This document shows, in pieces, positions 8,202-17,508 of a DNA stretch of 64,000 nucleotides. The position numbers were made by a program, and so were the translations under genes. How positions within the stretch are numbered: the stretch's first letter is position 1; each line of letters opens with the position of its first letter. Location of the stretch: NCBI RefSeq assembly GCF_000709345.1, contig NZ_KL448328.1, positions 36,933 to 100,932 on the forward strand, in the 5' to 3' direction. Under the pieces are notes generated by a model, which saw only the letters and a program-made list of their open reading frames with translations, made no database searches and was not told the DNA's origin. Origin of the DNA: Polaromonas glacialis (lineage in GTDB: Bacteria > Pseudomonadota > Gammaproteobacteria > Burkholderiales > Burkholderiaceae_C).

Positions 8202-9104
8202 TTAGAGAGGAAACACCGCCTTGACCCACAGCGCGTTGCCCTGCGCGCGGTTTTCCGACTTCATTTCTTTTTGCCACTTGACGGTTGCGAACCAGCCCTT
8301 GCCACTGTCGTATTTCAAGGAGGGCCCGATGGCAAACGCCTTTGCCTTGCTGTTGGCCAAATCGACGCCGGCCTGCCTGTCGGTGGTGGTCTGCTGGTAG
8401 TAGTAGCCGCCGACACCGGCGGTCAAGCCATTGCCCAATCCCCAGCCGGCGGCGTAATCGAAGTGAAATTCCTGCCCTGACCGGTAATCGGTGTCCTTGT
8501 TGCGCTGGTTGAAGAGGTAGCCCATCTTGATGTCGCCATTGAACCCCTGCGGATCGATGTAGCTCAGGATGTACAAAGGCTCGACAGCGTAGTAATTGCG
8601 TCCGATGTTGGCCAGATCGCCTTGGTTGTAGCTTCCCGTTGGCAGGTAGAAGTCGAGGCCGAGCAGGCTGTGCAAGTTGGGACTGTGGTGGTAGCCCAGT
8701 CCCGGGCCAGTGGTGAGGTCTCCAATGCCGGACTTCCTTTGTGAGTTGCCTGCGGCTGAAACCTTCAGATCAACCACCGGAAGCAGGGCGTGGAGCGAGA
8801 GGTCGCCGCCCAGAAATTTGGCGCCCGTCACCCAGATGAAGCGGGGCACCACCGCGTTGGCCGTGACCTTGAACCCGGGAACGTTCAAATTGTTGCCGTT
8901 GGCATCGTTCACGCGGTCCGCGCTGTAGTGGTTCGCGAACAGCATTCCATAAAACCCTGGAGGCGGCATGGCGCCTGCGCTGAAATTGTCTGCCCCGTTG
9001 GGATACAGGCTGCCGCCTCCCTCCGTCGCATGGCCTGTCATGCTCAAGGTGGCCAGCAGTCCAGCCAGAAGCGCAGGCACGCAGGTAAGTAATTTAGTGT
9101 TCAT
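8202..9104 (-). CDS. Outer-membrane channel, MetA-pathway of phenol degradation (SphA-like) family
   Basis: This is 300 residues with a signal peptide cut near GHA-TEGGG and a predicted all-beta barrel. The motif order EGGGSLYPNGADNFSAGAMP, GFYGMLFANHYSA, and a run ending in a hydrophobic C-terminal strand (ALWVKAVFPL) is that of the phenol-meta-degradation/SphA family, which passes hydrophobic aromatics through the outer membrane. It lies between the FAD monooxygenase and MFS genes of cassette A. There is no sign of truncation. Confidence 0.88.
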   Translation of the reverse strand: MNTKLLTCVPALLAGLLATLSMTGHATEGGGSLYPNGADNFSAGAMPPPGFYGMLFANHYSADRVNDANGNNLNVPGFKVTANAVVPRFIWVTGAKFLGGDLSLHALLPVVDLKVSAAGNSQRKSGIGDLTTGPGLGYHHSPNLHSLLGLDFYLPTGSYNQGDLANIGRNYYAVEPLYILSYIDPQGFNGDIKMGYLFNQRNKDTDYRSGQEFHFDYAAGWGLGNGLTAGVGGYYYQQTTTDRQAGVDLANSKAKAFAIGPSLKYDSGKGWFATVKWQKEMKSENRAQGNALWVKAVFPL

Positions 9105-9250
9105 GAATATCTCCCCAGAGTTGAAAAAATTGAAAAATGCACTGTCGTGACGCTTGGCTCTTTTGGATCCGAGCAGGCTCGCGCCGCACTGGCCGGTGAC
9201 CCATGTCCTCCGGCGGGCGCCTTCATTCGGGTTTCTTGTCTACGCTTGCC

Positions 9251-10879
9251 TTAAGCGCTTGCGGCTTCCTGCTCAGGCTGAGTGCCGAGGGTGACGCCAT
9301 GGCGTTTCAAATCTCCGGCCAGGTCATCCACCAGTTGGTTGATGTCGCTCGCCGTTGACGCGGCGCCATATAAGTAGAAGTCCGGCCGCACCAGCATGGC
9401 TTCGATGCCGTGCTGCTCCATGTACGGAATGAACTTGCTGTCCAGGTCCTCCCAGGCGCCCGGACCCGCCTCGGCGCCCGCTGCGGAAATGACAACGCGT
9501 TTGGCATCCAGCGCATCGAGGAAAGCGCGCTGCTTCTTGCCAAGCTCGGCCTCGACCGCAGCGCTCCTCGATACCAGCATGAAGCCCAGGCCGACGACCT
9601 CATCGAAGCGCCCTTGCCGATCGCCTGAGCGAACGGTCCCGTGCGGGCTGAGCAATCCGGCCGGTGCCTGCACCGTGCCATCAGGCCCGCGGCGCAAAAT
9701 ACCGTCGCTCAAACTGGGGAAGGCGGGTGGCGGTGGCGCCTTGCCGCTGAAAAAGGCTTCGTCGCGCTGCGCCGCTTTTGCGGGATCGGCAATGCAAATC
9801 ACTTTGCCAAGATACATTGACAAGTCGATCACGTCGCTGACATGGGGCCGGCGTTCGGGCTGGTAGGTGTCAAGCAGTTCATCGCTGGCTTGGCCGTTCA
9901 GCACGAGGTTGAGCTTCCATGCCAGGTTCCAGTCGTCGCGCAGACCGGCGCACATGCCCTGGCCCATGAAAGGCGGCATCACATGGGCAGCGTCGCCAGC
10001 GATCAGCATCCGGCCCTTGCGCCAGGTGTTGGCCAGCAGGGAGCGGAACGTGTAGACCTTATGGCGCACGATGGTCGCCTGGTTGCGCGTCACCCACGGC
10101 GCAAGAAGTTCCCACGCAAAGTCTTCGTTTTCGATCTCTGCGGCCGTTTCGTGCGGCAGGCGCATGAACTCCCAGCGACGAAAATACCGGCCGTCCTTGA
10201 CACCGGCGGGCACGATCGTGGTGGGCCGCAGTGGATTGCAGTATTGAGCGGCCGGCGGGATGTCGAGCGTGACGCCTTCGTGGGGCAACACGTCGATCAC
10301 CAGCCAGTCGGCCTCAAAGCCCTTGTCTTCCTGGGTCGAGCCGATGGCTTGACGCACCAAGCTGTTCGCCCCGTCAGCGCCAATGAGGTATTTGCAGCGT
10401 ACCGTTCGGGTTTCCCCGGTCTCGAAGTCGCGAACCACCAGCTGCGCGTAGTCAGCCGTCTGGGTTGCCTCCACGGCTTCCCAACCCAGGTTGAGCTCAA
10501 CATTCGGACAAGCCTCGACGACATCTTCGAACAGCTTTTCCAACGTCGGCTGGTGCACGAAGTTGACCTCCGGCCCGCCCGAAATCGATTCGGACTCCCA
10601 GTCAATGGCTAGCAACTCTTTCCAGTCAGCGTTGTACCAGCGGTACATGGGTCCGGCATGGCTGACTGCGGGAAGCTCCTTGCCCATGCCCAGGGCAGAC
10701 AGCACGCGGTAAAGCTCATGGTCGATGCAGACAGCACGCGGCAGGGCAAAGCGCACACGCCAGCGCTCGAAAACGGCCACGCTGCGACCCTGGCGCGCCA
10801 GCGCAAGGGCCATGATTTCGCTGACCGGGCCATACCCGATCTGCACGACATCGTAAAAAGGAATGTTGTCTTGGCTCAT
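9251..10879 (-). CDS. FAD-dependent aromatic monooxygenase, MhpA-like
   Basis: This is 542 residues, close to the 554 of 3-(3-hydroxyphenyl)propionate hydroxylase MhpA. An N-terminal Rossmann site (VVQIGYGPVSEIMALALARQ) binds the ADP part of FAD, and LIAGDAAHVMPPFMGQGM carries the GD ribityl-binding motif; a thioredoxin-like C-terminal domain follows. It should hydroxylate a phenolic ring ortho to an OH using NAD(P)H and O2, giving a catechol for the dioxygenase encoded just before it, with which its start overlaps by 4 bp (ATGA). The true substrate is unknown; cassette B carries a more distant counterpart. Confidence 0.9.
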   Translation of the reverse strand: MSQDNIPFYDVVQIGYGPVSEIMALALARQGRSVAVFERWRVRFALPRAVCIDHELYRVLSALGMGKELPAVSHAGPMYRWYNADWKELLAIDWESESISGGPEVNFVHQPTLEKLFEDVVEACPNVELNLGWEAVEATQTADYAQLVVRDFETGETRTVRCKYLIGADGANSLVRQAIGSTQEDKGFEADWLVIDVLPHEGVTLDIPPAAQYCNPLRPTTIVPAGVKDGRYFRRWEFMRLPHETAAEIENEDFAWELLAPWVTRNQATIVRHKVYTFRSLLANTWRKGRMLIAGDAAHVMPPFMGQGMCAGLRDDWNLAWKLNLVLNGQASDELLDTYQPERRPHVSDVIDLSMYLGKVICIADPAKAAQRDEAFFSGKAPPPPAFPSLSDGILRRGPDGTVQAPAGLLSPHGTVRSGDRQGRFDEVVGLGFMLVSRSAAVEAELGKKQRAFLDALDAKRVVISAAGAEAGPGAWEDLDSKFIPYMEQHGIEAMLVRPDFYLYGAASTASDINQLVDDLAGDLKRHGVTLGTQPEQEAASA

Positions 10880-11874
10880 GATGGTTGTCCTTCGCCGCCC
10901 GTTGCCGAGGCTGGCAGTTCGTGGTTAATGATGAAGTCGTCAGGCAGCGCGGGCCCCCAGACGTAGAGAGAGTCTTCGCCGGGGTGGTCTGCCGAGGGCC
11001 ACTGGTCGCCAGCGTGGACGAAGTCGATGTCGTAGGAATACTCGGCATAACTGCCCCACGGATCGCGTACGTAGCGGAAATAGTTCGAACCCAGCACGTG
11101 CCGACCGACGCCCCAGCCCTGCTCGTAGCCCGCCTGCGCCATCTGCTGCGTGCCAATGCCAACGGCGTCGATCGAAGGCACGCACCAGCTGCTGTGGTGC
11201 AGTCCCAGGCCACTGGACTTGGCAAACGCGACCAGGTGATGGTCGCTACCGTGCGGGCTGTGCAAAAAGGCAATCACCGAGCCGGACTTGTCAGAAAGCC
11301 GCAAGCCCAGGATGTCTTCGTAGAAACGGACCGCCTGATCGACATCGGCGCTGAACAGTAAGATGTGCGAGAGGTAGAGCGGACGCGTGGCTTGCGCTTT
11401 GCTCCGGCTCGGTGAGCGGCCGAAGTTGCCGTGTTGCGGCGGGTACTCGCGCGGCGCAGGCTGAGAGGGAGACGATTTGTCCGCAACGCGTAGTTCAATG
11501 GGCAGACCGTCCGGTCCTTCAATCCAGAGGCCGCCGGTGCCTGCACCATGTGGCGGCGCGATGCTGGAAATTCCCTGCTCCGCAAGGTGCTGCTCAAAGC
11601 GCTGTTCATCGGTGGCATGGATGCCCAGGCTCAGCCAGAGCAATCGCTTGGTGGCGCCCGGAAGGATTCTTGCCCAGCGATGCGGGTGCCCAAATGTGTA
11701 AAGGGCCAGTGCGCCATCCTCGTTGCGCACGTCCAGCCCGAAGCTGGTGTAGAAATGCCTGGCCTCCTCAAGGTTAGGCACGCTGAAGACGAATTCGTCG
11801 ACAGAGTGCACGGCCAGAAGTGTTGCGTCCGGTCCTGGGCGCACGGGTTCGGCTATCGTGTTGGTAGACGTCAT
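10876..11874 (-). CDS. Two-domain extradiol ring-cleavage dioxygenase (VOC, type I)
   Basis: This is 332 residues from ATG 11874, with GGGAGG 8 bp upstream; an ATG two codons earlier is too close to that site. There are two vicinal-oxygen-chelate modules. The C-terminal one holds the putative Fe(II) ligands: His in LSHILLF, His in GLHHSSW, and Glu in SYAEYSYD. A GRHVLGSNYFRYVRDPWGS block precedes the last. The enzyme should open a catechol ring at the meta position. The gene is 16 bp after the Bug gene and overlaps the monooxygenase gene, so all three are one operon. Its paralogue in cassette B is at 14743-15738. Confidence 0.9.
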   Translation of the reverse strand: MTSTNTIAEPVRPGPDATLLAVHSVDEFVFSVPNLEEARHFYTSFGLDVRNEDGALALYTFGHPHRWARILPGATKRLLWLSLGIHATDEQRFEQHLAEQGISSIAPPHGAGTGGLWIEGPDGLPIELRVADKSSPSQPAPREYPPQHGNFGRSPSRSKAQATRPLYLSHILLFSADVDQAVRFYEDILGLRLSDKSGSVIAFLHSPHGSDHHLVAFAKSSGLGLHHSSWCVPSIDAVGIGTQQMAQAGYEQGWGVGRHVLGSNYFRYVRDPWGSYAEYSYDIDFVHAGDQWPSADHPGEDSLYVWGPALPDDFIINHELPASATGGEGQPS

Positions 11875-11890
11875 TTTCATTTCCTCCCAG

Positions 11891-12865
11891 TTATTTGCTG
11901 TCAACACCGACATTGCGTGCAAGCGTTTGATAGGTCCCTGTCTCTTGCCGATAAAACTTGTCGAGATCGGCCTGTGACATCGGCTGCGCCATCTCCATGC
12001 CCGTCGAGCCCACGTAGGCTTGCAATTCGCTGTCTTTCATCGCCACTGCGAGCGTCTGGTGCAGCCGGCCAACCACGTCTGCGGGCGTGCTCCTGGGCAC
12101 CAGCAACGCGACCCACGTCCCGTAGATGAAGTCTTTGAGTGCAGGGCTTTGTGAAGTCATCGTCGGCACCTTGATGAAACGGGGGTGCACCGTGGCCGCA
12201 GTCGTGCTGAACGGCTGCACTTTGCCGCTTTCGATCAATGACGGCAAGGTTCCGCCCAATGGCAAAAAGCTGATGTCAATCTGGCTGGCCATCACATCCT
12301 GCGACAGCGGAGGCACGCCCTTGTAAGGCACGTGCATCACGGGAACGCCGCTCTGTTTGGACCATTGCTCACCCAGCAAATGAATCATCGATCCCGGGCC
12401 GATGTGTCCGAAGTTAAGCGGCTTGGCCCCTGGTTTTTTGGCCTGATCGGTCAACTCCGCCAAAGTTTTGGCTGGCAGGTCAGGCCGACCCACCAAAACG
12501 TAGGATGTGCGGCAGACCAGCGCGACCATCCGAAGGTCTTCAGCCTTGTATTTGACGTGAGAAAGCGTGAAGGGCGTGAGGATTGGCTCGGTCTGCGATG
12601 CGATGAGGATCGTATTGCCGTCGGCCTTGGATGCGAGAACCTTGGCCGTGCCGATCGAACCGCCGGCACCCGCCGCATTCTCGACAATCACTGTCTGCTT
12701 CAGTTCGGCCTGCAACAGCGTTTGGAGCTTGCGCGCCACACCGTCGGTCGGATTGCCGGGCGGCTGCGGCACGATGATGCTGATCGCGCGCGTTGATGAT
12801 TGCGCAGCTGCCCAGAAGCTGCAAGTCGCAGCCACGGCAAGGATGATGGTTTTTACTACTTTCAT
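11891..12865 (-). CDS. Bug-family (TctC-like) periplasmic receptor, cassette A
   Basis: This is 324 residues from ATG 12865, set by CAGGAGAC 7 bp upstream; a longer frame to 12916 lacks a ribosome site. It has a Sec signal peptide (cut near AAAQS), then IIVPQPPGNPTDGVAR and later VPYKGVPPLSQDVMA, the beta-alpha-beta and ligand-loop motifs of Bug receptors. It presumably captures the aromatic substrate of cassette A in the periplasm. No TctA/TctB membrane genes are present here. Confidence 0.9.
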   Translation of the reverse strand: MKVVKTIILAVAATCSFWAAAQSSTRAISIIVPQPPGNPTDGVARKLQTLLQAELKQTVIVENAAGAGGSIGTAKVLASKADGNTILIASQTEPILTPFTLSHVKYKAEDLRMVALVCRTSYVLVGRPDLPAKTLAELTDQAKKPGAKPLNFGHIGPGSMIHLLGEQWSKQSGVPVMHVPYKGVPPLSQDVMASQIDISFLPLGGTLPSLIESGKVQPFSTTAATVHPRFIKVPTMTSQSPALKDFIYGTWVALLVPRSTPADVVGRLHQTLAVAMKDSELQAYVGSTGMEMAQPMSQADLDKFYRQETGTYQTLARNVGVDSK

Positions 12866-12954
12866 TTTTGTCTCCTGTGAATCCGGGCAAGGCTCCGCCC
12901 GCACCGCGCCAAGCACGGCGTTTTTTTGGTGGTTATTTCAGATGGGCTTGCGGG

Positions 12955-13794
12955 TCAGATGACCTGCTGGCGCTGCGTGCCCAGTGGGCCGGCGCTGAGC
13001 GTCATCACGTCACCGCGGCGCAGGAACACCGGGCTTGGCTTCATGCCCAGGCCAACACCTTGTGGTGTACCGGTGATGACGAGATCGCCGGGCAGCAGCG
13101 TCATGAACTGGCTGAGATACGAGACGATCTCGGCCACCGGGAAGATCATGTCGGCCGTGTTGCTCTGCTGACGGGTCTCGCCGTTGACGGCGAGCTCCAG
13201 CGGAATGCTCTGCGGATCGGGTAATTCGTCGCTGGTCACCAACCAAGGGCCGATGGGGCCAAAACCGTCGAAGCTCTTGCCTTTGCCCCACTGGCCATTG
13301 CGCTTGATCTGCCAGTCACGCTCGGACACGTCATTGGCCAGGCAGTAGCCGGCCACATGCGAGAGAGCTTGCGCGACAGACACTTTGCGGGCCAGCGTGC
13401 CTATCACAAAGCCCAATTCGATCTCCCAGTCTCCCGCCACTGAGCCTTCGGGCAGCTCGACATCATCGTTCGGGCCGGCGATGCAGGTGATTGCCTTGGT
13501 GAAGACGACCGGCTCCTTCGGGATTTCCAGGCCGGATTCTTCGGCATGCTTGCGGTAGTTCAGGCCAATGGCGACGAACTGACGCGTGCCGGCCACCGGC
13601 GCGCCCAGGCGTGTGCCTTGCGCTACCTGCGGCATGCGCGACAAGTCGATCGCTCCCAAGGCCTGCAGCTTGGCTGGAGACATCCACTCGGGCGTGAAGT
13701 CGGGGATCAAGAGTGACAGGTCGCGAATCTGTCCATTGGCGTCGAGTGCGCCGGGTTTTTCCTGGCCTACGGGACCGTGACGTAGCAGCTTCAT
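12955..13794 (-). CDS. Fumarylacetoacetate hydrolase (FAH)-family enzyme, cassette A
   Basis: This is 279 residues with the two-part FAH architecture. FVAIGLNYRKHAEE, the acidic metal ligands in WEIELGFVIG and NDVSERDWQ, and the LLPGDLVITGTPQGVGLG block are visible. Such enzymes cleave C-C bonds of acylpyruvates or decarboxylate/hydrate ring-cleavage products with Mg2+ or Mn2+. It is the first gene of the cassette A transcript, 89 bp before the Bug gene, and faces the TetR gene, whose operator lies upstream of its start. The paralogue in cassette B is at 17509-18366. Confidence 0.88.
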   Translation of the reverse strand: MKLLRHGPVGQEKPGALDANGQIRDLSLLIPDFTPEWMSPAKLQALGAIDLSRMPQVAQGTRLGAPVAGTRQFVAIGLNYRKHAEESGLEIPKEPVVFTKAITCIAGPNDDVELPEGSVAGDWEIELGFVIGTLARKVSVAQALSHVAGYCLANDVSERDWQIKRNGQWGKGKSFDGFGPIGPWLVTSDELPDPQSIPLELAVNGETRQQSNTADMIFPVAEIVSYLSQFMTLLPGDLVITGTPQGVGLGMKPSPVFLRRGDVMTLSAGPLGTQRQQVI

Positions 13795-13852
13795 TTAATG
13801 GATTCCTTTGGTTGAATTAAACTGTTTGTATAAAATGAATTTTTAACCGACA

Positions 13853-13866
13853 TGACGATTTCGTCA
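13853..13866. promoter_or_regulatory. TetR-type operator overlapping the cassette A promoter
   Basis: TGACGA-TT-TCGTCA is a perfect 6-bp inverted repeat in the 91-bp gap between the FAH gene and the TetR gene. On the minus strand a TTGACG -35-like hexamer lies within the right arm. Binding there would block the FAH promoter and, 20 bp upstream of the TetR start, the regulator's own promoter. Confidence 0.65.
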
Positions 13867-13885
13867 ATATGACAGAAAGTCTAAA

Positions 13886-14665
13886 ATGGTAGGGATTTCC
13901 CTTAGTACCAGCAAATCAGTAGCTCAGCAGAACGTTCTCGTACGCTCTACAGCAATGGCAAATGAAGACAGCGAAGAACCCGTTGCAGACCATCGCGTGC
14001 GGGTAGGGGCGCAACGTCGGGAAAAGACACGGCTTCGCCTTCTGGAGACCGCACTGACCGTCTTCAACGAAAAGGGACCGGACGTTGCTGTGATCGATGA
14101 CTTCATTGCTGCTGCCGGTGTGTCGCGCGGCACGTTCTACAACCACTTCAAGACCACCAGCGAGCTCTTGTTTGCCCTTGCCACGGCCATGAGTGACGAG
14201 GTGCTGCAGATCGTTGACCCCTTGGTGCTGCACTACGACGATCCGATTCAGCGCTTTGCGGCAGGATCGCGCCTTTACATGCAGATGGCCTTGCGGTATC
14301 CCCTGTGGGGCAGCTTTATCACGCAAGTGGGCACACGCATCGCAACGCGGGGTCAATTGATCGATCTCTTCCTGACGCGCGACCTGGAGCTTGCGCACAA
14401 GAGCGGGCGGCTGTCGGTAGACAGCGTTCGCGTAGGCCGCGACCTTGTACTGGGCGCCATTTTTTATGGCATCGAAACGATGCTGACGGAGCCGACCCGG
14501 AGCAACCATGCCGAGCAACTGGTGCGCAGCGTGCTCATCGGTCTGGGGTTAACGCCCAGCGAAGCCCAAGCCATCGCCTTCATGCCGCTTGAAATGCCGG
14601 GAGCGGTGGAAGGGCCTATTTTTTCCAGACTGAAAGCCAGCACACCCAGCACAAAACATTCGTGA
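13886..14665 (+). CDS. TetR-family transcriptional regulator
   Basis: This is 259 residues from ATG 13886 with AGAAAG upstream; a start at 13955 (MANEDSEEP) would remove 23 residues and has no ribosome site. The DNA-binding domain spans about residues 43-92 with IDDFIAAAGVSRGTFYNHFK as the HTH, followed by an all-helical ligand domain. Position and the perfect operator upstream make it the probable repressor of cassette A, released by an aromatic substrate or intermediate. Confidence 0.88.
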   Translation: MVGISLSTSKSVAQQNVLVRSTAMANEDSEEPVADHRVRVGAQRREKTRLRLLETALTVFNEKGPDVAVIDDFIAAAGVSRGTFYNHFKTTSELLFALATAMSDEVLQIVDPLVLHYDDPIQRFAAGSRLYMQMALRYPLWGSFITQVGTRIATRGQLIDLFLTRDLELAHKSGRLSVDSVRVGRDLVLGAIFYGIETMLTEPTRSNHAEQLVRSVLIGLGLTPSEAQAIAFMPLEMPGAVEGPIFSRLKASTPSTKHS

Positions 14666-14699
14666 TCCATGCGATCAATTGACCATCAATTTCTGAAAT

Positions 14700-14718
14700 C
14701 AATGATTGCCAATCATTG
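14700..14718. terminator. Hairpin between convergent TetR and dioxygenase genes
   Basis: CAATGATT-GCC-AATCATTG is a perfect 8-bp stem with a 3-base loop in the 77-bp gap between two converging genes. No T-run follows directly on either strand, so it may only pause or stabilise 3' ends rather than terminate. Confidence 0.35.
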
Positions 14719-14742
14719 CGGTGTAAACGCCTGATCCACTTT

Positions 14743-15738
14743 TTATCCTGCTTGGCTTGCCTCAACGGCGGATGGTGCCGGTAACTCCGTATTGGCCACG
14801 AACCATTCAGGCACGACGGGGCCCCAGAGGTAAAAAGAATCCTCCGGTGCGTAGTCGCCAGCAGTCCAGTCGGTGGTTTGCGAAACGAAGTCGATGTCAA
14901 ACGAATACTCGGCAAAGCTGCCCCACGGATCGCGCGCGTAGTAAAAATAGTTCGATCCCAGCACATGGCGCCCCACACCCCAGCCCTCGGTGAAACCGGC
15001 GGTTCGCATTTGCTCGCTGCCCTCGCCCACTTCGTCCAGGCTGCCGACGTCCCAACTGGTGTGGTGCAGGCCCGGACCGCCGGACTTGACGAAGGCCAGC
15101 AAATGGTGGTCGCTGCCATGCGGCGAGTGCATGAAGGCCACCAGGTCACCCGAGCGATCCGACAGCCGCAGGCCCAGCACCTCGTCGCAAAACCCCAGCA
15201 TGCGCGCGACATCGGGCGTGAACAGCAGGACGTGCGACAGCCAGCGCGGAAAAACCCGGGCGCACTGGCTGCGCGCGTGTGCAGCAGCCGTCTGCCGCGC
15301 TGGTATGCGCACAGGATGGGCCGGGGTCTTGCAACTGGGAGACACCTTGTCGCAGACCAGCAGTTGCATCGGCATGCCGTCAGGGCTGCGCAGCCATAGG
15401 CCGGAGTCATCCATGGCCATCGGATGCGGCCCGCAGCCGATGCCCAGCGCCTGGATCTTTGCCTCGAAGGCAGGCCTGTCTTCGGCAAAAATCCCCAGAC
15501 TGACGTACTGCAGGGCCTTGGGCTGGCCGTTGGCGACCACCGTCATCCAGCAGTGGCTGTGCCCGTGGGTATACAGATCGATTCGCGGGCCGGCACGCTT
15601 CACATCCAGCCCGAAAGCCGTGTAGAACGCCTCGGCTGGTGCGATGTCGGGCACAGTGAACACGACTCGCTCGACGGAATGGACGGCGAAGGTGCCGGCG
15701 CGACGGGCGACAGGCAACCGGTCTTGACGCACTTGCAT
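14743..15738 (-). CDS. Two-domain extradiol dioxygenase (VOC, type I), cassette B
   Basis: This is 331 residues from ATG 15738, with GGAG 8 bp upstream as in its paralogue at 10876-11874. It shares the same layout: VHSVERVVFTVPD begins domain 1, and domain 2 has WLSHVLLFTPD, GLHHTSWDV and SFAEYSFDIDFV with the His-His-Glu iron triad, plus GRHVLGSNYFYYARDPWGS. It is the last gene of cassette B, 62 bp after the esterase gene. It should cleave the catechol made by the cassette B monooxygenase. Confidence 0.9.
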   Translation of the reverse strand: MQVRQDRLPVARRAGTFAVHSVERVVFTVPDIAPAEAFYTAFGLDVKRAGPRIDLYTHGHSHCWMTVVANGQPKALQYVSLGIFAEDRPAFEAKIQALGIGCGPHPMAMDDSGLWLRSPDGMPMQLLVCDKVSPSCKTPAHPVRIPARQTAAAHARSQCARVFPRWLSHVLLFTPDVARMLGFCDEVLGLRLSDRSGDLVAFMHSPHGSDHHLLAFVKSGGPGLHHTSWDVGSLDEVGEGSEQMRTAGFTEGWGVGRHVLGSNYFYYARDPWGSFAEYSFDIDFVSQTTDWTAGDYAPEDSFYLWGPVVPEWFVANTELPAPSAVEASQAG

Positions 15739-15806
15739 TTTCATTCTCCAAAGGGTTCAGGCGGCAAGCTGGTACAGGCCACCTTCTATTTCAACTTTGA
15801 CGTCAG

Positions 15807-17438
15807 TCAGAACTTCACCGTCAGGCTGCCACTGCTGTCTCTGAATTTGTTCAGAAATTGGTAGCGCGCCGTGAAGGGTTCGGGCTCTAGCGCGACGGTG
15901 GCGCCCAGGCCCATGACATTGCCGCCGGCGCCTGAATACTCGGGCCAGACCGGCAGACCCGGCTGGTTGGGATTGCCGCTTTTGGCAAAGCTGGTCCAGT
16001 AGGAGGACATCGTGTCGGCCAGCGCCTGGTCCTGCGCGCCGGCCAGCACCGGTGCTGCTGCCGTTCCCTTGGGCACCAGATTTTGGAACACGTAGGGGAC
16101 TTCCGAGACATGGACGGCCAGCGGGGTGTAGAGCGAGGCCTGCTTGAAGTAGTAGCTGTACACCGGTGACTTTCCGGTGGCCTTCTGGACGACGCCCCAG
16201 GTCCAGGTCTGCAGTCCGATGATCAGGTCGCCCAGCAGCTGCACCGATGACTGCGCTGCCTGCGCGTCGGTTCCCGCTGGGTAAAACCCGAGCAGGCTGC
16301 TGACGTTGGACGCGCCAAACACCTTGGTCACGGCGGCGGTAAACCCGGTTGGGGTATTGGGCAGGGCGCGGCCGGGAACAGCGAAAATGTTGCCCTCAGC
16401 GACGTTTTGCCCGACCAGCAGCGGCACATCGTTTTGCCGGCCGGCAAAAAATCGGGCTGCGGGTTCTTCAGGCAGCACGTAACCATCCAGGCTGGGGCCA
16501 AAAGGCGGCGCGAACGGCGGCGCTGCAGCATTGGTCGCGCTGGCCAGTTGCAGCGCAGGCACGGCGCGAAGCGCGGCCAGGCTTGCAGCGCCCAGGGTCG
16601 TGCCCAGCGCCAAGCCTTTTTGTTCCGCGGTGACGCGTGACGGCAGCGGCCCGAATTCGCTTTCCCAAAACGCGCCGCTCTGGCCGATTGCTTTGTGAAA
16701 CGTGCCCGCCGCCAGCGGCGATGCCGACAGCATGCCGACCGCGTGGGCGCCCGCGGATTCGCCGAACAGCGTGATGTTGGCTGGATCGCCGCCAAAAGAC
16801 GCGATGTTGTTCTTGACCCATTGCAGCGCGGCCAGGTGGTCCTGCAGGCCGTACATGCCCGAAGATCTACCGCCCGATTCAGCGGCCAGGTCAGGGCGTG
16901 CCAAGTGACCGAAAACACCCAGCCGGTAATTGAGCGAGACCACGACCACGCCTTTTTTGGCCAAATTATTGCCTTCCCAGCGGGGATCGCCCGAGGTGCC
17001 GAACTGAAAGCCGCCACCATGCAGCCAGACCATGACTGGACGCCGCTCGCCCGATGTCCGGGCACCGCTCCACACGTTCAGGAAAAGGCAGTCTTCGCTG
17101 ACTGTGGGATCGGCGACCACGGGCGCAGGCGTGCCGTTGGCCCAGCACTTGCTGCCGTATTGCCGGGCGTCCCGCGTTCCTGTCCAGTTCGGCGCCGGCT
17201 GGGGCGCGCGCCACCGAAGATCGCCAACAGGCGCTGCCGCATAGGGAATGCCTTTGAAGTTCAGGATGCCGGCTGCATCGCGCTCATTGCCAAACAGGGT
17301 GCCATTGGACACCCCTACCGTGCTGGTGAGCGGTTGGCTTGCCTCGACCGGGTCTGACCCGCCTCCGCAGCCGGCCATGCCCAAAATGCTGATCGCCAGG
17401 GCTGCTGCGGGTGCCCATTTTTTTGCCACTGTTTTCAT
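15807..17438 (-). CDS. Type B carboxylesterase lipoprotein
   Basis: This is 543 residues. A signal peptide ends in a lipobox (ILGMAGC, Cys24), so the enzyme is probably anchored in the envelope facing the periplasm. The alpha/beta-hydrolase core has the oxyanion HGGGF motif, NYRLGVFGHL and the nucleophile elbow FGESAGAHA (Ser228), with SEDCLFLNVW of type B esterases. It could release an aromatic acid or phenol from an ester before import, consistent with its place between FAH and dioxygenase genes of cassette B. The substrate is unproven. Confidence 0.9.
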   Translation of the reverse strand: MKTVAKKWAPAAALAISILGMAGCGGGSDPVEASQPLTSTVGVSNGTLFGNERDAAGILNFKGIPYAAAPVGDLRWRAPQPAPNWTGTRDARQYGSKCWANGTPAPVVADPTVSEDCLFLNVWSGARTSGERRPVMVWLHGGGFQFGTSGDPRWEGNNLAKKGVVVVSLNYRLGVFGHLARPDLAAESGGRSSGMYGLQDHLAALQWVKNNIASFGGDPANITLFGESAGAHAVGMLSASPLAAGTFHKAIGQSGAFWESEFGPLPSRVTAEQKGLALGTTLGAASLAALRAVPALQLASATNAAAPPFAPPFGPSLDGYVLPEEPAARFFAGRQNDVPLLVGQNVAEGNIFAVPGRALPNTPTGFTAAVTKVFGASNVSSLLGFYPAGTDAQAAQSSVQLLGDLIIGLQTWTWGVVQKATGKSPVYSYYFKQASLYTPLAVHVSEVPYVFQNLVPKGTAAAPVLAGAQDQALADTMSSYWTSFAKSGNPNQPGLPVWPEYSGAGGNVMGLGATVALEPEPFTARYQFLNKFRDSSGSLTVKF

Positions 17439-17508
17439 TGTTTGTCTCTCGTTATTTTTCTATCGGGGAATCAGCGAACGGTGGCCGGATGGCGGCAACG
17501 CGCTTGAT

